From Clostridiales bacterium UBA1390 (GTDB taxonomy: Bacteria > Bacillota > Clostridia > Lachnospirales > Bianqueaceae), in contig DBQQ01000016.1 of NCBI GenBank assembly GCA_002305315.1, positions 40,720 to 104,719 on the forward strand: 64,000 nt of DNA. Direction: 5' to 3'. Made by a program: the position numbers and the translations under genes. Positions 19,260 through 29,150 of the stretch are shown piece by piece. Position 1 is the stretch's first letter. Each line of letters opens with the position of its first letter. The notes beneath the pieces were generated by a model, which had not been told where the DNA came from, made no database searches, and saw nothing but the letters and a program-made list of their open reading frames with translations.

Positions 19260-19311
19260 GGTAACACCTCCTTGTTACCAATAGTACACACGATTGAATC
19301 CAAAAAGTCAA
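19260..19311 (-). promoter_or_regulatory. Promoter and dyad operator of the toxin-antitoxin pair
   Basis: On the minus strand, TTGACT (19306-19311) and TGTACT (19283-19288) have a 17-base spacer. Downstream, GGTAAC-AAGGAGGT-GTTACC (19260-19279) encloses the ribosome binding site of the antitoxin gene. Confidence 0.6.
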
Positions 19312-19439
19312 CGATACTAAAGGAATTTAATGATTTCATATCTATCCAATCAGGATTTACCAAATTCTGATTGGATAATATTACACCTGCCAGAAGAATA
19401 TAGTACACGGCAGAATCGCCGAGCAGTCATCCCGCTTGC

Positions 19440-20630
19440 TCAGAGAATCTCATCGCAAAATCGGTTCTGATAGGGTGCCAAGAGTCTTTCGATCTCTTCC
19501 CAATCTTCTTCGTAAGGGCTGTTTTTTACGTATTTTGCCTCCCCAAAGGCCTGTTGACGTGTCTGGATGGCATCGAGCAGGTCATTCTGTTCCAGATGGA
19601 TCTTCACACAGGCGGAAAGGGCTGGAAAATACAGGGCATTTCGAGGCCGTTCCAGGAGCCGGAGCGCCTCATCGGGATCCCCAGCCTGGTAAACCGACAT
19701 TCCTTTCTGATACTGCTCTTCTATGGATGAATCCATCTCAAGATCCTCTGCTATTTCGGCGAGTAGCAAAGACGCGTCCTTTTGTCCCTGTGCGGCCGCC
19801 ATTTCCAGCCATTTCTGCGCGGCTGCGTCATAACTGAAGGCGGTGAGCTGAAGAGGCATCCCTTCCATTTTATGTAACATACGGCCGCATTGATACTGAC
19901 TATCCGCATGCCCCCAGTAGGCGGCTTGCAGATAATGGCAAAACGCTTTTTCAGAGTCAGGAGTGGTTCCCAGACCGTCTTTATATATTTCACCGCAGAT
20001 GTAATGCGCATAAGTCATGCCGCCTTTCGCTGCGAGTTCGAGCCAGTATAGGGCTGTCTCCCAATCCCGCTCTGTCCCTTGCCCCTTAGCCAGCATGATG
20101 CCGCAATTCATCTGACAATTTTCTGAACCGATACGCGCACCTTCCGCAAACAAGCGGAATGCTTTCTCATATTCCTCTGCTGCATAAGCGGCATGAGCCT
20201 GATCGGTAAGGGATCCGCGTTCTTTCATCGCAATATCATGAATCGCTTCCATATCCTTGCGGATGGCCTTTTGATTCTCATCCTCGGAAGATCCATCTTC
20301 TGCGGCATCCAGGGCACGTTGATACCACATATAGGCTTTGGCCGTATTGCCAAACACGTCAGGATGCTGTTGCAAAAGGCGCGCTAATGCCATCATAGCC
20401 TTCTGATGGTTTTGGAGTGCGGCCTTCTCATACCATAGTATCGCTTCCTCGATATTCTGTTCGATCCCTGTGCCCTGTTCTAACAGGGCGGCATACTGAA
20501 ACTGAGCCGGGCTATAACCTTCCTCCGCGGATTTGCGCAATAACGGAAATGCCTTTTTCCATTGTTGGCGGTGCAGCGCATGTGTGGCTTTGTGAAATGT
20601 TTCGGCGGGGCTTGTTTTGAATAGTCCCAT
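19440..20630 (-). CDS. Sel1-like tetratricopeptide repeat protein
   Basis: 396 residues made mostly of Sel1/TPR-like helical hairpins: repeats such as AAEEGYSPAQFQYAALLEQG, EDALYWLELAAKGGMTYAHY-type units and KAFCHYLQAAYWGHADSQYQ. The open frame extends upstream to 20729, but ATG 20630 is chosen for GGAAAGGAG upstream and because the preceding sequence is unlike the family. No signal peptide is seen, so it is probably a cytoplasmic protein-protein interaction scaffold. No partner can be identified from context. Confidence 0.8.
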   Translation of the reverse strand: MGLFKTSPAETFHKATHALHRQQWKKAFPLLRKSAEEGYSPAQFQYAALLEQGTGIEQNIEEAILWYEKAALQNHQKAMMALARLLQQHPDVFGNTAKAYMWYQRALDAAEDGSSEDENQKAIRKDMEAIHDIAMKERGSLTDQAHAAYAAEEYEKAFRLFAEGARIGSENCQMNCGIMLAKGQGTERDWETALYWLELAAKGGMTYAHYICGEIYKDGLGTTPDSEKAFCHYLQAAYWGHADSQYQCGRMLHKMEGMPLQLTAFSYDAAAQKWLEMAAAQGQKDASLLLAEIAEDLEMDSSIEEQYQKGMSVYQAGDPDEALRLLERPRNALYFPALSACVKIHLEQNDLLDAIQTRQQAFGEAKYVKNSPYEEDWEEIERLLAPYQNRFCDEIL

Positions 20631-21014
20631 AATGAGGACTCCTTTCCTATGTATGATGTAAGTTTGAAAATAAATGCTCTTTCCTTCCATTATAATCAAA
20701 GACAGGCGAGAAGTAAAGTAGTATATCAAGAGAAAAAAGTATTTCCCGGTGGCGCATCCGGCGCAGGTCTGGGATCACCGATCAGAGGATCCATGGCAGG
20801 AAGTGGCTTTCTGGGTTTAACAGATCGTGAATTAGCCCTGGAAATGGTAGGGTATTTATGAGATAATAAATTATGAAAAATATTCTGTCAACTCGGTTTT
20901 TAGGAGATTGCATTTTATTCTCTTTCGTAGTATCATGTAAATAGATCGGAAGATAGGCCGTGATGTCATCGTGGCTGTATTCTCTGAGAATTCAAGAGAC
21001 GAAAGGTCTAGATT

Positions 21015-22370
21015 ATGCTACAAAAGAGTGAAGGGGGACAGGATATGGATCAGCCAGGAAATCAGAGTTGCAAGGAAAAGAAGACAGCGGAGGAAAAACA
21101 GAATTTGGGAGCGCTGCGGCCGCCGAAGGTGTCTCAAGAGGTGCGTCCGATTCGTCTGCGGTTGGAATTGGTGGATCATCCTCGAAACAAAGAGAAAATG
21201 GACAATAGGATCCAGCAAGCGTTGAAGACATGGGGCAATGTGATATATGGAGATACGATTTCCAGAGATGTGATTGTGCCCAGCGATATGCCGTTATGGG
21301 CTCTGAATTATATGATACAAAGATGTTTTGGGTGGCAGAATTCCCATTTGCATCAGTTTGAGCTGCCACCAGAGCAGTTCAAACGAATCCTGCGGAAAAA
21401 ATCAGACGATGAAGGTAGGCTCACGGCAGGCCGATATATGGAACTGGTGGGTGTTGTATTTCGTTCTCCCTGGATGGAGGAGGAAGAAGAATTCTGGAAC
21501 GATGATTATCGGTCCGGCAGCATCAAAACCTGGCAGCGCAAGAAATATACGGGGCCGTATCGATCATTGTGTATAGGAGAAGAAATATGGCAATGCAGGA
21601 TGGATATGGAGGAACTGCGCGATCAAGTCGCGTATGTGGAAGTGGAACATGACTTTGCTGGAGAGATGGAATGTTTTATAGATCCACAACCCATTAGTCA
21701 GAAGAGGTATGAAGAGAAACGAGGGAAGACGCCTCTTATGCAGGAAAAAAAGCTGTATGAGAGGAAAATACAGTTTCGCCAGGAGGTATATGCTTTAGAG
21801 GATTTGCCGATGGAAGCCTTTTTGCTTCTGCCGGAACGTTCATGTGTATCGCTCTTGGAAAGATTGACGGTAGGAGAGATCTTAGCGCTTCATTGCCAAA
21901 GGATCCAGGACGAACTGGCGCAAGACGTCAGGATTCCCTGCTGTTTTGAGGATGTGATGGATGAGAGGCTGCGAGAGGAGATCAAAGAGTGCGTACAGTG
22001 TAACTCTGCCGACAAGCAGCCGAAGTTGCAGACGCTCACCGATACGCTGTATTATCACTACGACTTGGGAGACGATTGGTATGTGAAGCTCACTGCCAGC
22101 GCAGGCGCGTTGGATCTGATAGAGGACGGACGAGTCTCTCAGGAAGAACTGGAGGAAGCGACGCTTACCATGTTGACGACACACCGGCCTGTATGTATTG
22201 CCCAGGACGGATATCCGGTGCTGGATGATGTAGGCGGAATCAATGGATATGTTCAATTTCTGGAGGAGATCCATCAGAGGCCGTTTATGGAACCGCCAAC
22301 AGAAGCCGAGCTCTGGGCGGAGAGTATGGGCTGGAAGAGGAGAAGAATCAGCAACCAGCGTATGTTGTAA
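21015..22370 (+). CDS. Plasmid pRiA4b ORF-3 family protein
   Basis: 451 residues. The N-terminal pRiA4b ORF-3-like fold is seen in RDVIVPSDMPLWALNYMIQRCFGWQNSHLHQFEL, here quoted by its ends RDVIVP and HLHQFEL. The second half carries YYHYDLGDDWYVKLTAS and VLDDVGGINGYVQFLEEI, also typical. ATG 21015 and 21045 are both possible; the second has a GGGGGAC site before it. The family is widespread on plasmids and islands with unknown function. Confidence 0.82.
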   Translation: MLQKSEGGQDMDQPGNQSCKEKKTAEEKQNLGALRPPKVSQEVRPIRLRLELVDHPRNKEKMDNRIQQALKTWGNVIYGDTISRDVIVPSDMPLWALNYMIQRCFGWQNSHLHQFELPPEQFKRILRKKSDDEGRLTAGRYMELVGVVFRSPWMEEEEEFWNDDYRSGSIKTWQRKKYTGPYRSLCIGEEIWQCRMDMEELRDQVAYVEVEHDFAGEMECFIDPQPISQKRYEEKRGKTPLMQEKKLYERKIQFRQEVYALEDLPMEAFLLLPERSCVSLLERLTVGEILALHCQRIQDELAQDVRIPCCFEDVMDERLREEIKECVQCNSADKQPKLQTLTDTLYYHYDLGDDWYVKLTASAGALDLIEDGRVSQEELEEATLTMLTTHRPVCIAQDGYPVLDDVGGINGYVQFLEEIHQRPFMEPPTEAELWAESMGWKRRRISNQRML

Positions 22371-22489
22371 AGAGTTATATCAATCCTTTCTTGACGATCT
22401 CTTCATTTTATGCTACCTTAAGTGAGGAGAAAAGGCTGCCGATTTGGCAGTATTTCTGAGTTATATAAAGAAGGTACAGGAGCAGAGAG

Positions 22490-22969
22490 ATGTCATACGA
22501 GAAAGTAAAGCAATATTTTGAGGAAATCGGATTGGAAGGCCGCCTAAAGCTTTTGGAACATGCGAGTGGAACCGTAGAACAGGCAGCGGAGGCGATTGGC
22601 TGTGAGCCACGGCAGATTGCGAAAACGTTATCTTTTTTGGTAGACGAGAAGCCCGTCCTGATTATCGCGGCAGGGGATGCGAGGGTGGATAACAAAAAGT
22701 TTAAGGCCCTGTTTCATCAGAAAGCAAAGATGATCCCGGCAGACCAGGTGGAATCCTATGTTGGACATGCACCGGGGGGCGTGTGTCCCTTCGCAACACG
22801 GGAAGGCGTATCGGTATATCTGGATACTTCACTGAAACGGTTTGAACATGTATATCCCGCAGGGGGCAATGATCACAGCGCAGTAGATTTGTCGTTGGAA
22901 GAACTGGAGAAGTATTCCCATTCCTCAGGATGGATCGATGTCTGTAAGGATTGGAACGCTGAGGGCTGA
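22490..22969 (+). CDS. YbaK/EbsC family aminoacyl-tRNA deacylase
   Basis: 159 residues, full length. Family signatures: AAEAIGCEPRQIAKTLSFLV, ARVDNKKFKALF, and GHAPGGVCPFA, the substrate-binding loop. It hydrolyses mischarged aminoacyl-tRNA, typically Cys-tRNA(Pro), in the cytoplasm. AGGAG precedes the ATG. It stands alone and ends before a strong terminator. Confidence 0.88.
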   Translation: MSYEKVKQYFEEIGLEGRLKLLEHASGTVEQAAEAIGCEPRQIAKTLSFLVDEKPVLIIAAGDARVDNKKFKALFHQKAKMIPADQVESYVGHAPGGVCPFATREGVSVYLDTSLKRFEHVYPAGGNDHSAVDLSLEELEKYSHSSGWIDVCKDWNAEG

Positions 22970-23022
22970 CATCCAGCGGATGAAGGCGATCATAAAGAAG
23001 AAAGACTCGGAGAAGGAATGAT

Positions 23023-23081
23023 AAAATCCCTCTTAGGTAGGCAAGATCAATCATCAAAGCCTACTTAAGAGGGATTTTTTT
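23023..23081 (+). terminator. Strong rho-independent terminator
   Basis: AAATCCCTCTTAGGTAGGC pairs with GCCTACTTAAGAGGGATTT, loop about 16 bases, followed by a T-run. It ends the ybaK-like unit. Confidence 0.9.
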
Positions 23082-23267
23082 GTTCAGATCAAAGTTCCCT
23101 CCAGAAATAAAATATATATTTGTAAGGCTTTTGGGCGCAGGAAGAGGATGGACAAAAGTGAAAACAAAATCATAACAAGGATTTGTGAAAATGACGGGAA
23201 AAGATGGATAAAAGGAAATAAGATATGTCCATATCGACAAAAATCCATGCTTTGTAGACATAATTCC

Positions 23268-23296
23268 TTGTTTCTTTTTGCTGGTGGAAATATAAT
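23268..23296 (+). promoter_or_regulatory. Promoter of the sugar ABC importer
   Basis: TTGTTT (23268-23273) and TATAAT (23291-23296) with a 17-base spacer. The 5' leader to the ATG at 23347 is about 45 bases and contains AAGGGGG as ribosome site. The stretch 23082-23267 holds no gene. Confidence 0.6.
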
Positions 23297-23346
23297 TTAG
23301 TAAAACATGGGGCGACCCAAATACATATACCAAAGGGGGTAATGAA

Positions 23347-25029
23347 ATGAAGAAGTTGTTGACACTGATCCTGGCCCTGATGCTGGTCATCGGAAGTGTG
23401 GCGGGTTGTTCGTCGGAGGCGAATTCTTCCGGTGAGGAGAGCTCGGGGACGAATGCGCCTGCGGGGGACACGTCACAGGGCGCAGAATCCCAAGCAGAAG
23501 ACTCGCAGGAGACAGGAGAGGTCACATATCCGTTGGTCGATGATCCGATTGAACTGAGCTATTACATACGGATTAACGATGCCATGTCTGCCACGATGGA
23601 GACATATGGAGATGTGGAATTCTTCAAGATGCTGGAAGAAAAGACGAACGTGAAGATTCAGTGGGACCACAACACGAGTACGGAAAGTTTCGCGGCGATC
23701 ATATCCAGCGGACAGTATCCGGATCTGATCAACTGGGTCATGTCCGATAATCCGGGTGGTATGGAAGCGATGCTGGAAGATGGCGTTATCGTGGATATTT
23801 CAGAGATGATTCCCCAGTATGCGCCGGCCTATTGGGCATGGATGCAAGCCAATCCGTCCAATTATAAGTCCAGTGTGTTGAGCGATGGACGTCTGGTCCA
23901 TTTCAGCAGTCTGCAGGGAGATTGGTCGACGATGCAGTTTTTCGAGAGCAAGATCCTGGGACCGATGATTCGTCAAGACTGGCTGGATCAGTTGGGAATG
24001 GAGATGCCTACGACGACCGATGAACTGTTTGATGTCCTGATCGCGTTTCGGGATCACGACATGAATGGCGATGGTGATGCTACGGATGAGACACCCTTTG
24101 TAGTCTCCACGGCATTTGACTGGTTTGGCGTTCTGGGTGGATCGTTTGGGGCGCGCCTGGATATCCAAAAGGATGGAGACAAGGTGGTCTATGGACCGAC
24201 GACGGAAAACTTCAAAAAGTTGTTGGAATACGTGCATCGACTGTATGAGGAAAATCTGATCAACACGGATTTTGCGATCGCAAAGGAAGAAAAGATGAAT
24301 CTGATCACGCAGAATAAATCAGGCTTTGCGATTGGTTCCATGAATTCTACCCTGATTGCGAATCATCAGAATCTACAGGAACAGAACCCAGAGTATAACC
24401 TGGTTTCGGTACCGTGGCTGATTGGTCCGGACGGATACCAGTGCGATATCAGCGACAAGAATTCGGGCGGTCAGGGCGGACGGAGAACCGTTGTGACGAC
24501 GGCTTGTGAAAATGTGGAAGTCGCATTGCGCTGGCTGGATTATGCGTATACGGAACAGGGCAGTCTGGAGATGACCTTTGGCATCGAAGGAGAAAGCTTC
24601 GAAATGGTGGATGGATATCCTACGATCAAAGAGGAAGTCAAGCAGAATGATAAAGGGTGGACGGAAGAGCAGTCGATCTGCCGCTGGATGTGCGGACCCA
24701 TCAACTATCCAGGACTGCATGACTACAGATTCTATGAGCAGATGAGTCTGAATGAGCCCTATAAGGAAGATACACAGACAAATTGGAGTCTGGCGACGGA
24801 TGATATCATCTTCGACGGTGTGGTCATGACTGCGGACGAGACGGCAGCGTACAATGCTGTTATGCCAGATATCAAGACCTATGTGGAGACTTCGTATATG
24901 GAGTTCATTGTGGGAGATAAGAGCCTGGACACGGATTGGGATGCGTATGTAGAGACAGTAAACAGCATGGGGATTGATCAGGCCCTGACGGCGAAACAGG
25001 CCGCATATGATCGTTTCTTGGTGGGTTGA
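23347..25029 (+). CDS. ABC transporter extracellular solute-binding lipoprotein (LplA-like)
   Basis: 560-residue family 1 solute-binding protein. The signal peptide MKKLLTLILALMLVIGSVAGC ends in lipobox VAGC (Cys 21), followed by a Ser/Glu-rich linker, so it is anchored outside the membrane. The mature part shows the usual VQWDHN-like NVKIQWDHN and PDLINWVMS binding-lobe segments and length typical of LplA-type binders for complex oligosaccharides. Its two permeases follow directly. The ligand cannot be told from the sequence. Confidence 0.9.
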   Translation: MKKLLTLILALMLVIGSVAGCSSEANSSGEESSGTNAPAGDTSQGAESQAEDSQETGEVTYPLVDDPIELSYYIRINDAMSATMETYGDVEFFKMLEEKTNVKIQWDHNTSTESFAAIISSGQYPDLINWVMSDNPGGMEAMLEDGVIVDISEMIPQYAPAYWAWMQANPSNYKSSVLSDGRLVHFSSLQGDWSTMQFFESKILGPMIRQDWLDQLGMEMPTTTDELFDVLIAFRDHDMNGDGDATDETPFVVSTAFDWFGVLGGSFGARLDIQKDGDKVVYGPTTENFKKLLEYVHRLYEENLINTDFAIAKEEKMNLITQNKSGFAIGSMNSTLIANHQNLQEQNPEYNLVSVPWLIGPDGYQCDISDKNSGGQGGRRTVVTTACENVEVALRWLDYAYTEQGSLEMTFGIEGESFEMVDGYPTIKEEVKQNDKGWTEEQSICRWMCGPINYPGLHDYRFYEQMSLNEPYKEDTQTNWSLATDDIIFDGVVMTADETAAYNAVMPDIKTYVETSYMEFIVGDKSLDTDWDAYVETVNSMGIDQALTAKQAAYDRFLVG

Positions 25030-25094
25030 TTCAGAAGGAAAGGGGCACGGAAGTTCTGTGTCCCTTTCAATTCGTATATAAAGGAAGTGCCAGT

Positions 25095-26024
25095 ATGGGG
25101 AGTCATAAAAAAAGTTACTGGCAGCGCCTGAAAATCGATCTTATACGATATAAATACCTGTATCTTTTCTTTGCGCTGCCCGTTGTCGTTTATTACATTA
25201 TTTTTAAATACGTACCGTTATATGGACTGCAGATCGCCTTTAAGGAGTATCGAATCTCCAGAACCATGTGGGAATGTCCTTGGGTAGGATTTGCACATTT
25301 CGAGGAATTTTTCTCCAGCATCTATTTTGTACGGACACTGAGGAATACGATTGTCATCAGTCTGCTGGATCTGGCGTTTGGGTTCCCGGCGCCGATCCTG
25401 TTCGCGCTGCTGCTGAACGAAGCCCGGAATGAAAAGTTCAAAAAGGTGGTACAGACCGTCACGTATTTGCCACATTTCGTATCCACTGTGGTCATTTGCG
25501 GACTGCTTGTCACCTTTAGTGCCAAAGAAGGATTATTTAACACGATTATCGAATTCTTCGGCGGAGAGAGGACGGATCTTCTGATGAGCAAAGAGGCATT
25601 TCGTCCGATTTATATTGCCAGCGGAGTCTGGTCCGGCTTTGGATGGGGGAGTATCATCTACCTTTCAGCATTGGCCAGCGTGGACCAGGAACAGTATGAG
25701 GCGGCCTATATCGATGGAGCCGGCCGATTTCAGCGGATGTTTCATATCACCCTGCCGGGCATCATGCCGACTATTGTCATCAAACTCATTATGGATGTGG
25801 GCGGTCTTATGGGCGTAGGTTCGGAGAAGATTCTTTTGCTGTATAATCCGTTGACCTATGAGGTAGCGGATGTAATCTCGACGTATGTATATCGAAAAGG
25901 TTTGGTAGAAAATGATTACAGCTTCAGTACGGCGGTAGGCCTATTTAATTCCGTGATCAATATCATTCTGATTGTGATTGCAAATGCGGTGAGCCGACGC
26001 CTGACGGACACGAGTCTATGGTAA
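25095..26024 (+). CDS. ABC sugar permease (LplB-like)
   Basis: About 309 residues, six predicted membrane helices, MalF-type fold. The EAA loop reads EQYEAAYIDGAGRFQRMFHITLPG in two pieces around residue 205 and docks the ATPase. ATG 25095 is preferred to the upstream TTG at 25026 because AAGGAAG precedes it and MGSHKKSYWQRL is a normal LplB start. The ATPase is not encoded here and is presumably a shared MsmK-type subunit. Confidence 0.9.
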   Translation: MGSHKKSYWQRLKIDLIRYKYLYLFFALPVVVYYIIFKYVPLYGLQIAFKEYRISRTMWECPWVGFAHFEEFFSSIYFVRTLRNTIVISLLDLAFGFPAPILFALLLNEARNEKFKKVVQTVTYLPHFVSTVVICGLLVTFSAKEGLFNTIIEFFGGERTDLLMSKEAFRPIYIASGVWSGFGWGSIIYLSALASVDQEQYEAAYIDGAGRFQRMFHITLPGIMPTIVIKLIMDVGGLMGVGSEKILLLYNPLTYEVADVISTYVYRKGLVENDYSFSTAVGLFNSVINIILIVIANAVSRRLTDTSLW

Positions 26025-26037
26025 GGGGGTGACGGAT

Positions 26038-26922
26038 ATGGTAGTCTATAAAAGAAAAGTAGGCGATTACATCTTTGAGAGCCTGAATACGCTGCTGATG
26101 ATTTTTCTCATGCTGATTACGGTGTATCCGTTTCTATATGTGCTTTTCGCGGCGCTGTCCGATCCGGATGAATTCATGGCATACGGTGGAATTCTCCTGT
26201 ATCCGCTGAGTCCCAATTTAGAATCTTTTAAAGCTGTCATCAACAATCCCAACATCCTGACCGGCTATAAAAATACGGTAATCATCGTGGTTTGCGGTAC
26301 GGCAATCAATCTGTTTATGACCTGTCTGGGAGCTTATTTTCTGTCCAGGCCGGGGCCCATGTTAAAAAAGCAGATGATGATCCTTATCACCATTACTATG
26401 TTCGTCAGTGGTGGAATGATTCCGGAATACCTCCTGGTGCGAAACCTGGGCATGTATAATTCACTCTTTGCTCTGATTATTCCGGGCGCCATCTCTACGT
26501 ATAATATGATTATCATGCGGACGGTTTTTCAAGGGATTCCGGCCAGTCTGGAGGAATCGGCTCGGATTGATGGTGCAGGAGAAGGGACCATATTACTTAA
26601 GATCATCTTGCCACTATCCATTCCGACACTGGCGGTGATTGGACTGTTTTATGCGGTAGGGCACTGGAACTCCTGGTTCAGCGCCAATCTGTATTTGCGC
26701 GAAAAGAGTAAGTTTCCCTTGCAACTGATTCTTAGAAACATTGTGGTTCAGAGTGAAACCGATGATATGACAATGGGAGCGGCTTTCGGCAACACCTATG
26801 CTATGAGTTTCACGATCAAATATGCAACGATCATCGTGGCTACAGTGCCGATCCTGATTCTGTATCCGTGGATCCAAAAATACTTTGTCAAAGGAGTCAT
26901 GATTGGTTCTTTGAAGGGGTAA
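26038..26922 (+). CDS. ABC sugar permease (YtcP-like)
   Basis: 294 residues, MalG-type permease with six helices. The EAA motif is ASLEESARIDGAGEG near residue 180, followed by ILPLSIPTLAVIGLFYAVGHWNSW. GTG 26029 is in frame, but ATG 26038 follows AAGGGGGTG at good spacing. It lies 13 bases after the first permease and is the last gene before a terminator. With the lipoprotein it forms an importer lacking a local ATPase. Confidence 0.9.
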   Translation: MVVYKRKVGDYIFESLNTLLMIFLMLITVYPFLYVLFAALSDPDEFMAYGGILLYPLSPNLESFKAVINNPNILTGYKNTVIIVVCGTAINLFMTCLGAYFLSRPGPMLKKQMMILITITMFVSGGMIPEYLLVRNLGMYNSLFALIIPGAISTYNMIIMRTVFQGIPASLEESARIDGAGEGTILLKIILPLSIPTLAVIGLFYAVGHWNSWFSANLYLREKSKFPLQLILRNIVVQSETDDMTMGAAFGNTYAMSFTIKYATIIVATVPILILYPWIQKYFVKGVMIGSLKG

Positions 26923-26933
26923 GGTATGCAGAG

Positions 26934-26975
26934 AACTGTGAAAAATGAGAGTTCATTTTTCACAGTTTCTTTTTA
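26934..26975 (+). terminator. Rho-independent terminator of the ABC importer
   Basis: AACTGTGAAAAATGA pairs with TTCATTTTTCACAGTT around a GAG loop, followed by TCTTTTT. Confidence 0.88.
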
Positions 26976-26995
26976 TGGGGAATCCTGGAAGAGCT

Positions 26996-27567
26996 TGCGA
27001 TTGTATCATCGTGTTGGGGCATTTCGAGGCCATAACGGTCCAAAACCTCAGATTTTGATGATACTACGCGTCGCATAGTATCATCGTTTTGAAGCGTTTC
27101 GAGGCCGTCGAGCCCTCAACCCTCAGATTTTGATGATACTACGTGTTGCGATGTATCATTACCCAGGGGCCTTTCGAAGCCGTCGAAGCCTGGAATCCCA
27201 GATTTTGATGATACTGTGTGTCGCGATGTATCATCGCCTCGGGGCATTTCGAGGCCGCCGAAGTCTGGAATCCCAGATTTTGATGATACTATGCGTCGCA
27301 TAGTATCATCGTTTTGAAGCGTTTCGAGGCCGTCGAGCCCTCAGACCTCAGATCTTGATGATACTACGTGTCGCGATGTATCATCACTCCAGGGCATTTC
27401 GAGGCCATAACGGCCCAAAACTTTAGATCTTGATGATACTACGTGTCGCGATGTATCATCACTCCAGGGCATTTCGAGGCCACAATGGCCCAAAACTTTA
27501 GATCTTGATGATACTACGCGTTGCGATGTATCATCACCCAGGGACTTTTCGAGGTCGCCGAGCCCTC
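26996..27567. repeat. Tandem array of eight 75-bp repeats
   Basis: The motif TATCATC (TATCATT in unit 3) recurs at 27004, 27079, 27154, 27229, 27304, 27379, 27454 and 27529: spacing is exactly 75 bp each time. Every unit also contains TTTCGAGGCC or a close variant and GATGATACTACG-like sequence. GATGATAC and the next unit's GTATCATC form a dyad with 8-12-bp arms. No long open frame is kept across the array on either strand. It lies between the importer terminator and two serine recombinase genes. The last unit is the most divergent. Confidence 0.92.
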
Positions 27568-27695
27568 AAAGCTCGGGACTTTTCAGGGCAGAAGCGATTC
27601 TGACTCTTTTCTTTTCGAATTGAATTTGATAAAATGCCACTACAGCTCTGTACTCCGCAGCACTCTGCGGGAAAGAGATAAAATTCGGAAAGGGA

Positions 27696-29150
27696 GTGGA
27701 GAATTTGCAGGAACAAACAGTGCGGCCGCTTCGGGTAGCGGCCTACATACGGGTATCGACGGAAATGGGGAGTCAGGAGGACTCATTTGAGTACCAGAAG
27801 CGATATTTCACCCATCTTCTCAGTACGAGACCGGACTGGGTTTTCGGAGGCATCTATTCGGACTATGGAAAATCCGCCACATCGGCACAGAAACGTCCCG
27901 GTTTTCGACGGATTCTCCGGCATTGTGCAGAAGGCAAGATCGACCGGATTATCTGCAAGTCGATCTCGAGATTCGCGCGCAATACCGGGGATTTTCTGAC
28001 AGCACTCAGGATGCTGCGGGAACATCACGTAACGATCCAGTTTGAGAAGGAAAATCTGGATACGGCACAGCCCTCCAATGAATTTGTGCTGACGACACTG
28101 GGCGCCATAGCCCAGGAGGAGAGCCGCAGTATTTCCGAAAACATTCGATGGGGATTTCAGAAGAGATATCCGCATGGGGAGGCCAGAAACATACCGATAT
28201 ATGGGTATCGATATGAAGAAGATGACAAAACGGATATAGCAGGGATTCGACCCTTACAAATCCAGGAAGAAGAGGCGGTGCAGGTACGGAGAATCTTTCG
28301 GATGGCAGCGGAAGGAATGAGTTTTGCACAGATTGCCAGACAGCTCAATCGAGAAAATATACCGGCGCCGAATCCGTCCTGGACACAGAGAAGCCGAAGG
28401 ATGCGAGAAGGAAGAGTGCCTGGATTAGGAGAGGGAAGAGACGATGTAGAAATCGGATGGACGGCGGCATCGATTGGGAGATTGCTGCGCCTAGAACGAT
28501 ACACTGGGGATATTTTATTGCAGAAAACGTATAAAAAAGATTATCTGCAGCAGAAGATCTGCCGGAATCAGGGCGAGATGCCGCAGTATCTGGTACGGGA
28601 TCATCATCCTGCGATTATAAGCCGAGAACTGTTTTCCCAGGTACAGCAGATGCATCCGCATCGAAAACGTGATGATGCGGGATCCGGTAATACCAGAAAA
28701 CGATATCCTTATTCAGGCCGCATTGTGTGCACACATTGCGGTCGTTTTTATCATACGCGCAACCGGAACAGCAAACCGATATGGTATTGTCCGGTCAGTG
28801 CATTGGGGAATGGACGGAGTCTTTGCCATTCACATGGGATCTATGAAGAGGAATTGACAGAGGCATTGTATAGGGCGGCAAGATGTCGGTTTCAGAGTCC
28901 AGAGACAGCGGCTGCAGTTTTGAAGGAGATGCTGAGGCAGGATCTGCCGGAGGAAGAGTCGGTATATGCGCTGCGAAAGCGGGCGGCCGCACGGTGGGAA
29001 CGAGAAGAGGAGGCGGATGTGTGGCATAGTATGGTGACGGAATACGCACAGGCCTATATCCGTTTTATGGAATTGACACCCCAGGGAAGCGGACAGGTGA
29101 CCTGGCTGGATGGTTCCAGGACGCCATTAGAATGGGAGGCGAGACGATGA
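27696..29150 (+). CDS. Large serine site-specific recombinase
   Basis: 484 residues. The resolvase domain has catalytic Ser in AAYIRVST near residue 20, and KSISRFARNTGDFLTAL and AQEESRSISENIRWG, which are diagnostic. A recombinase domain (residues about 160-280) and a zinc ribbon (CTHCGRFYH, later WYCP) follow. The GTG at 27696 follows GGAAAGG; TTG 27705 is a possible alternative. It ends in an ATGA overlap with the second recombinase. It would cut and rejoin DNA at specific att sites; no att site is obvious, but the 75-bp array lies just upstream. Confidence 0.88.
   Translation: MENLQEQTVRPLRVAAYIRVSTEMGSQEDSFEYQKRYFTHLLSTRPDWVFGGIYSDYGKSATSAQKRPGFRRILRHCAEGKIDRIICKSISRFARNTGDFLTALRMLREHHVTIQFEKENLDTAQPSNEFVLTTLGAIAQEESRSISENIRWGFQKRYPHGEARNIPIYGYRYEEDDKTDIAGIRPLQIQEEEAVQVRRIFRMAAEGMSFAQIARQLNRENIPAPNPSWTQRSRRMREGRVPGLGEGRDDVEIGWTAASIGRLLRLERYTGDILLQKTYKKDYLQQKICRNQGEMPQYLVRDHHPAIISRELFSQVQQMHPHRKRDDAGSGNTRKRYPYSGRIVCTHCGRFYHTRNRNSKPIWYCPVSALGNGRSLCHSHGIYEEELTEALYRAARCRFQSPETAAAVLKEMLRQDLPEEESVYALRKRAAARWEREEEADVWHSMVTEYAQAYIRFMELTPQGSGQVTWLDGSRTPLEWEARR

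Noticed and set aside
20649..20861. 70-codon frame with Gly-rich middle between the Sel1 and pRiA4b genes
   Set aside because: No ribosome site, no family features, and it begins in the leader of the divergent Sel1 gene.
27116..27301. Leftward 61-codon frame through the 75-bp repeats with 25-residue periodicity
   Set aside because: 75 is a multiple of three, so any frame repeats; the frame stops within the array and lacks a ribosome site, so it is a by-product of the repeat.
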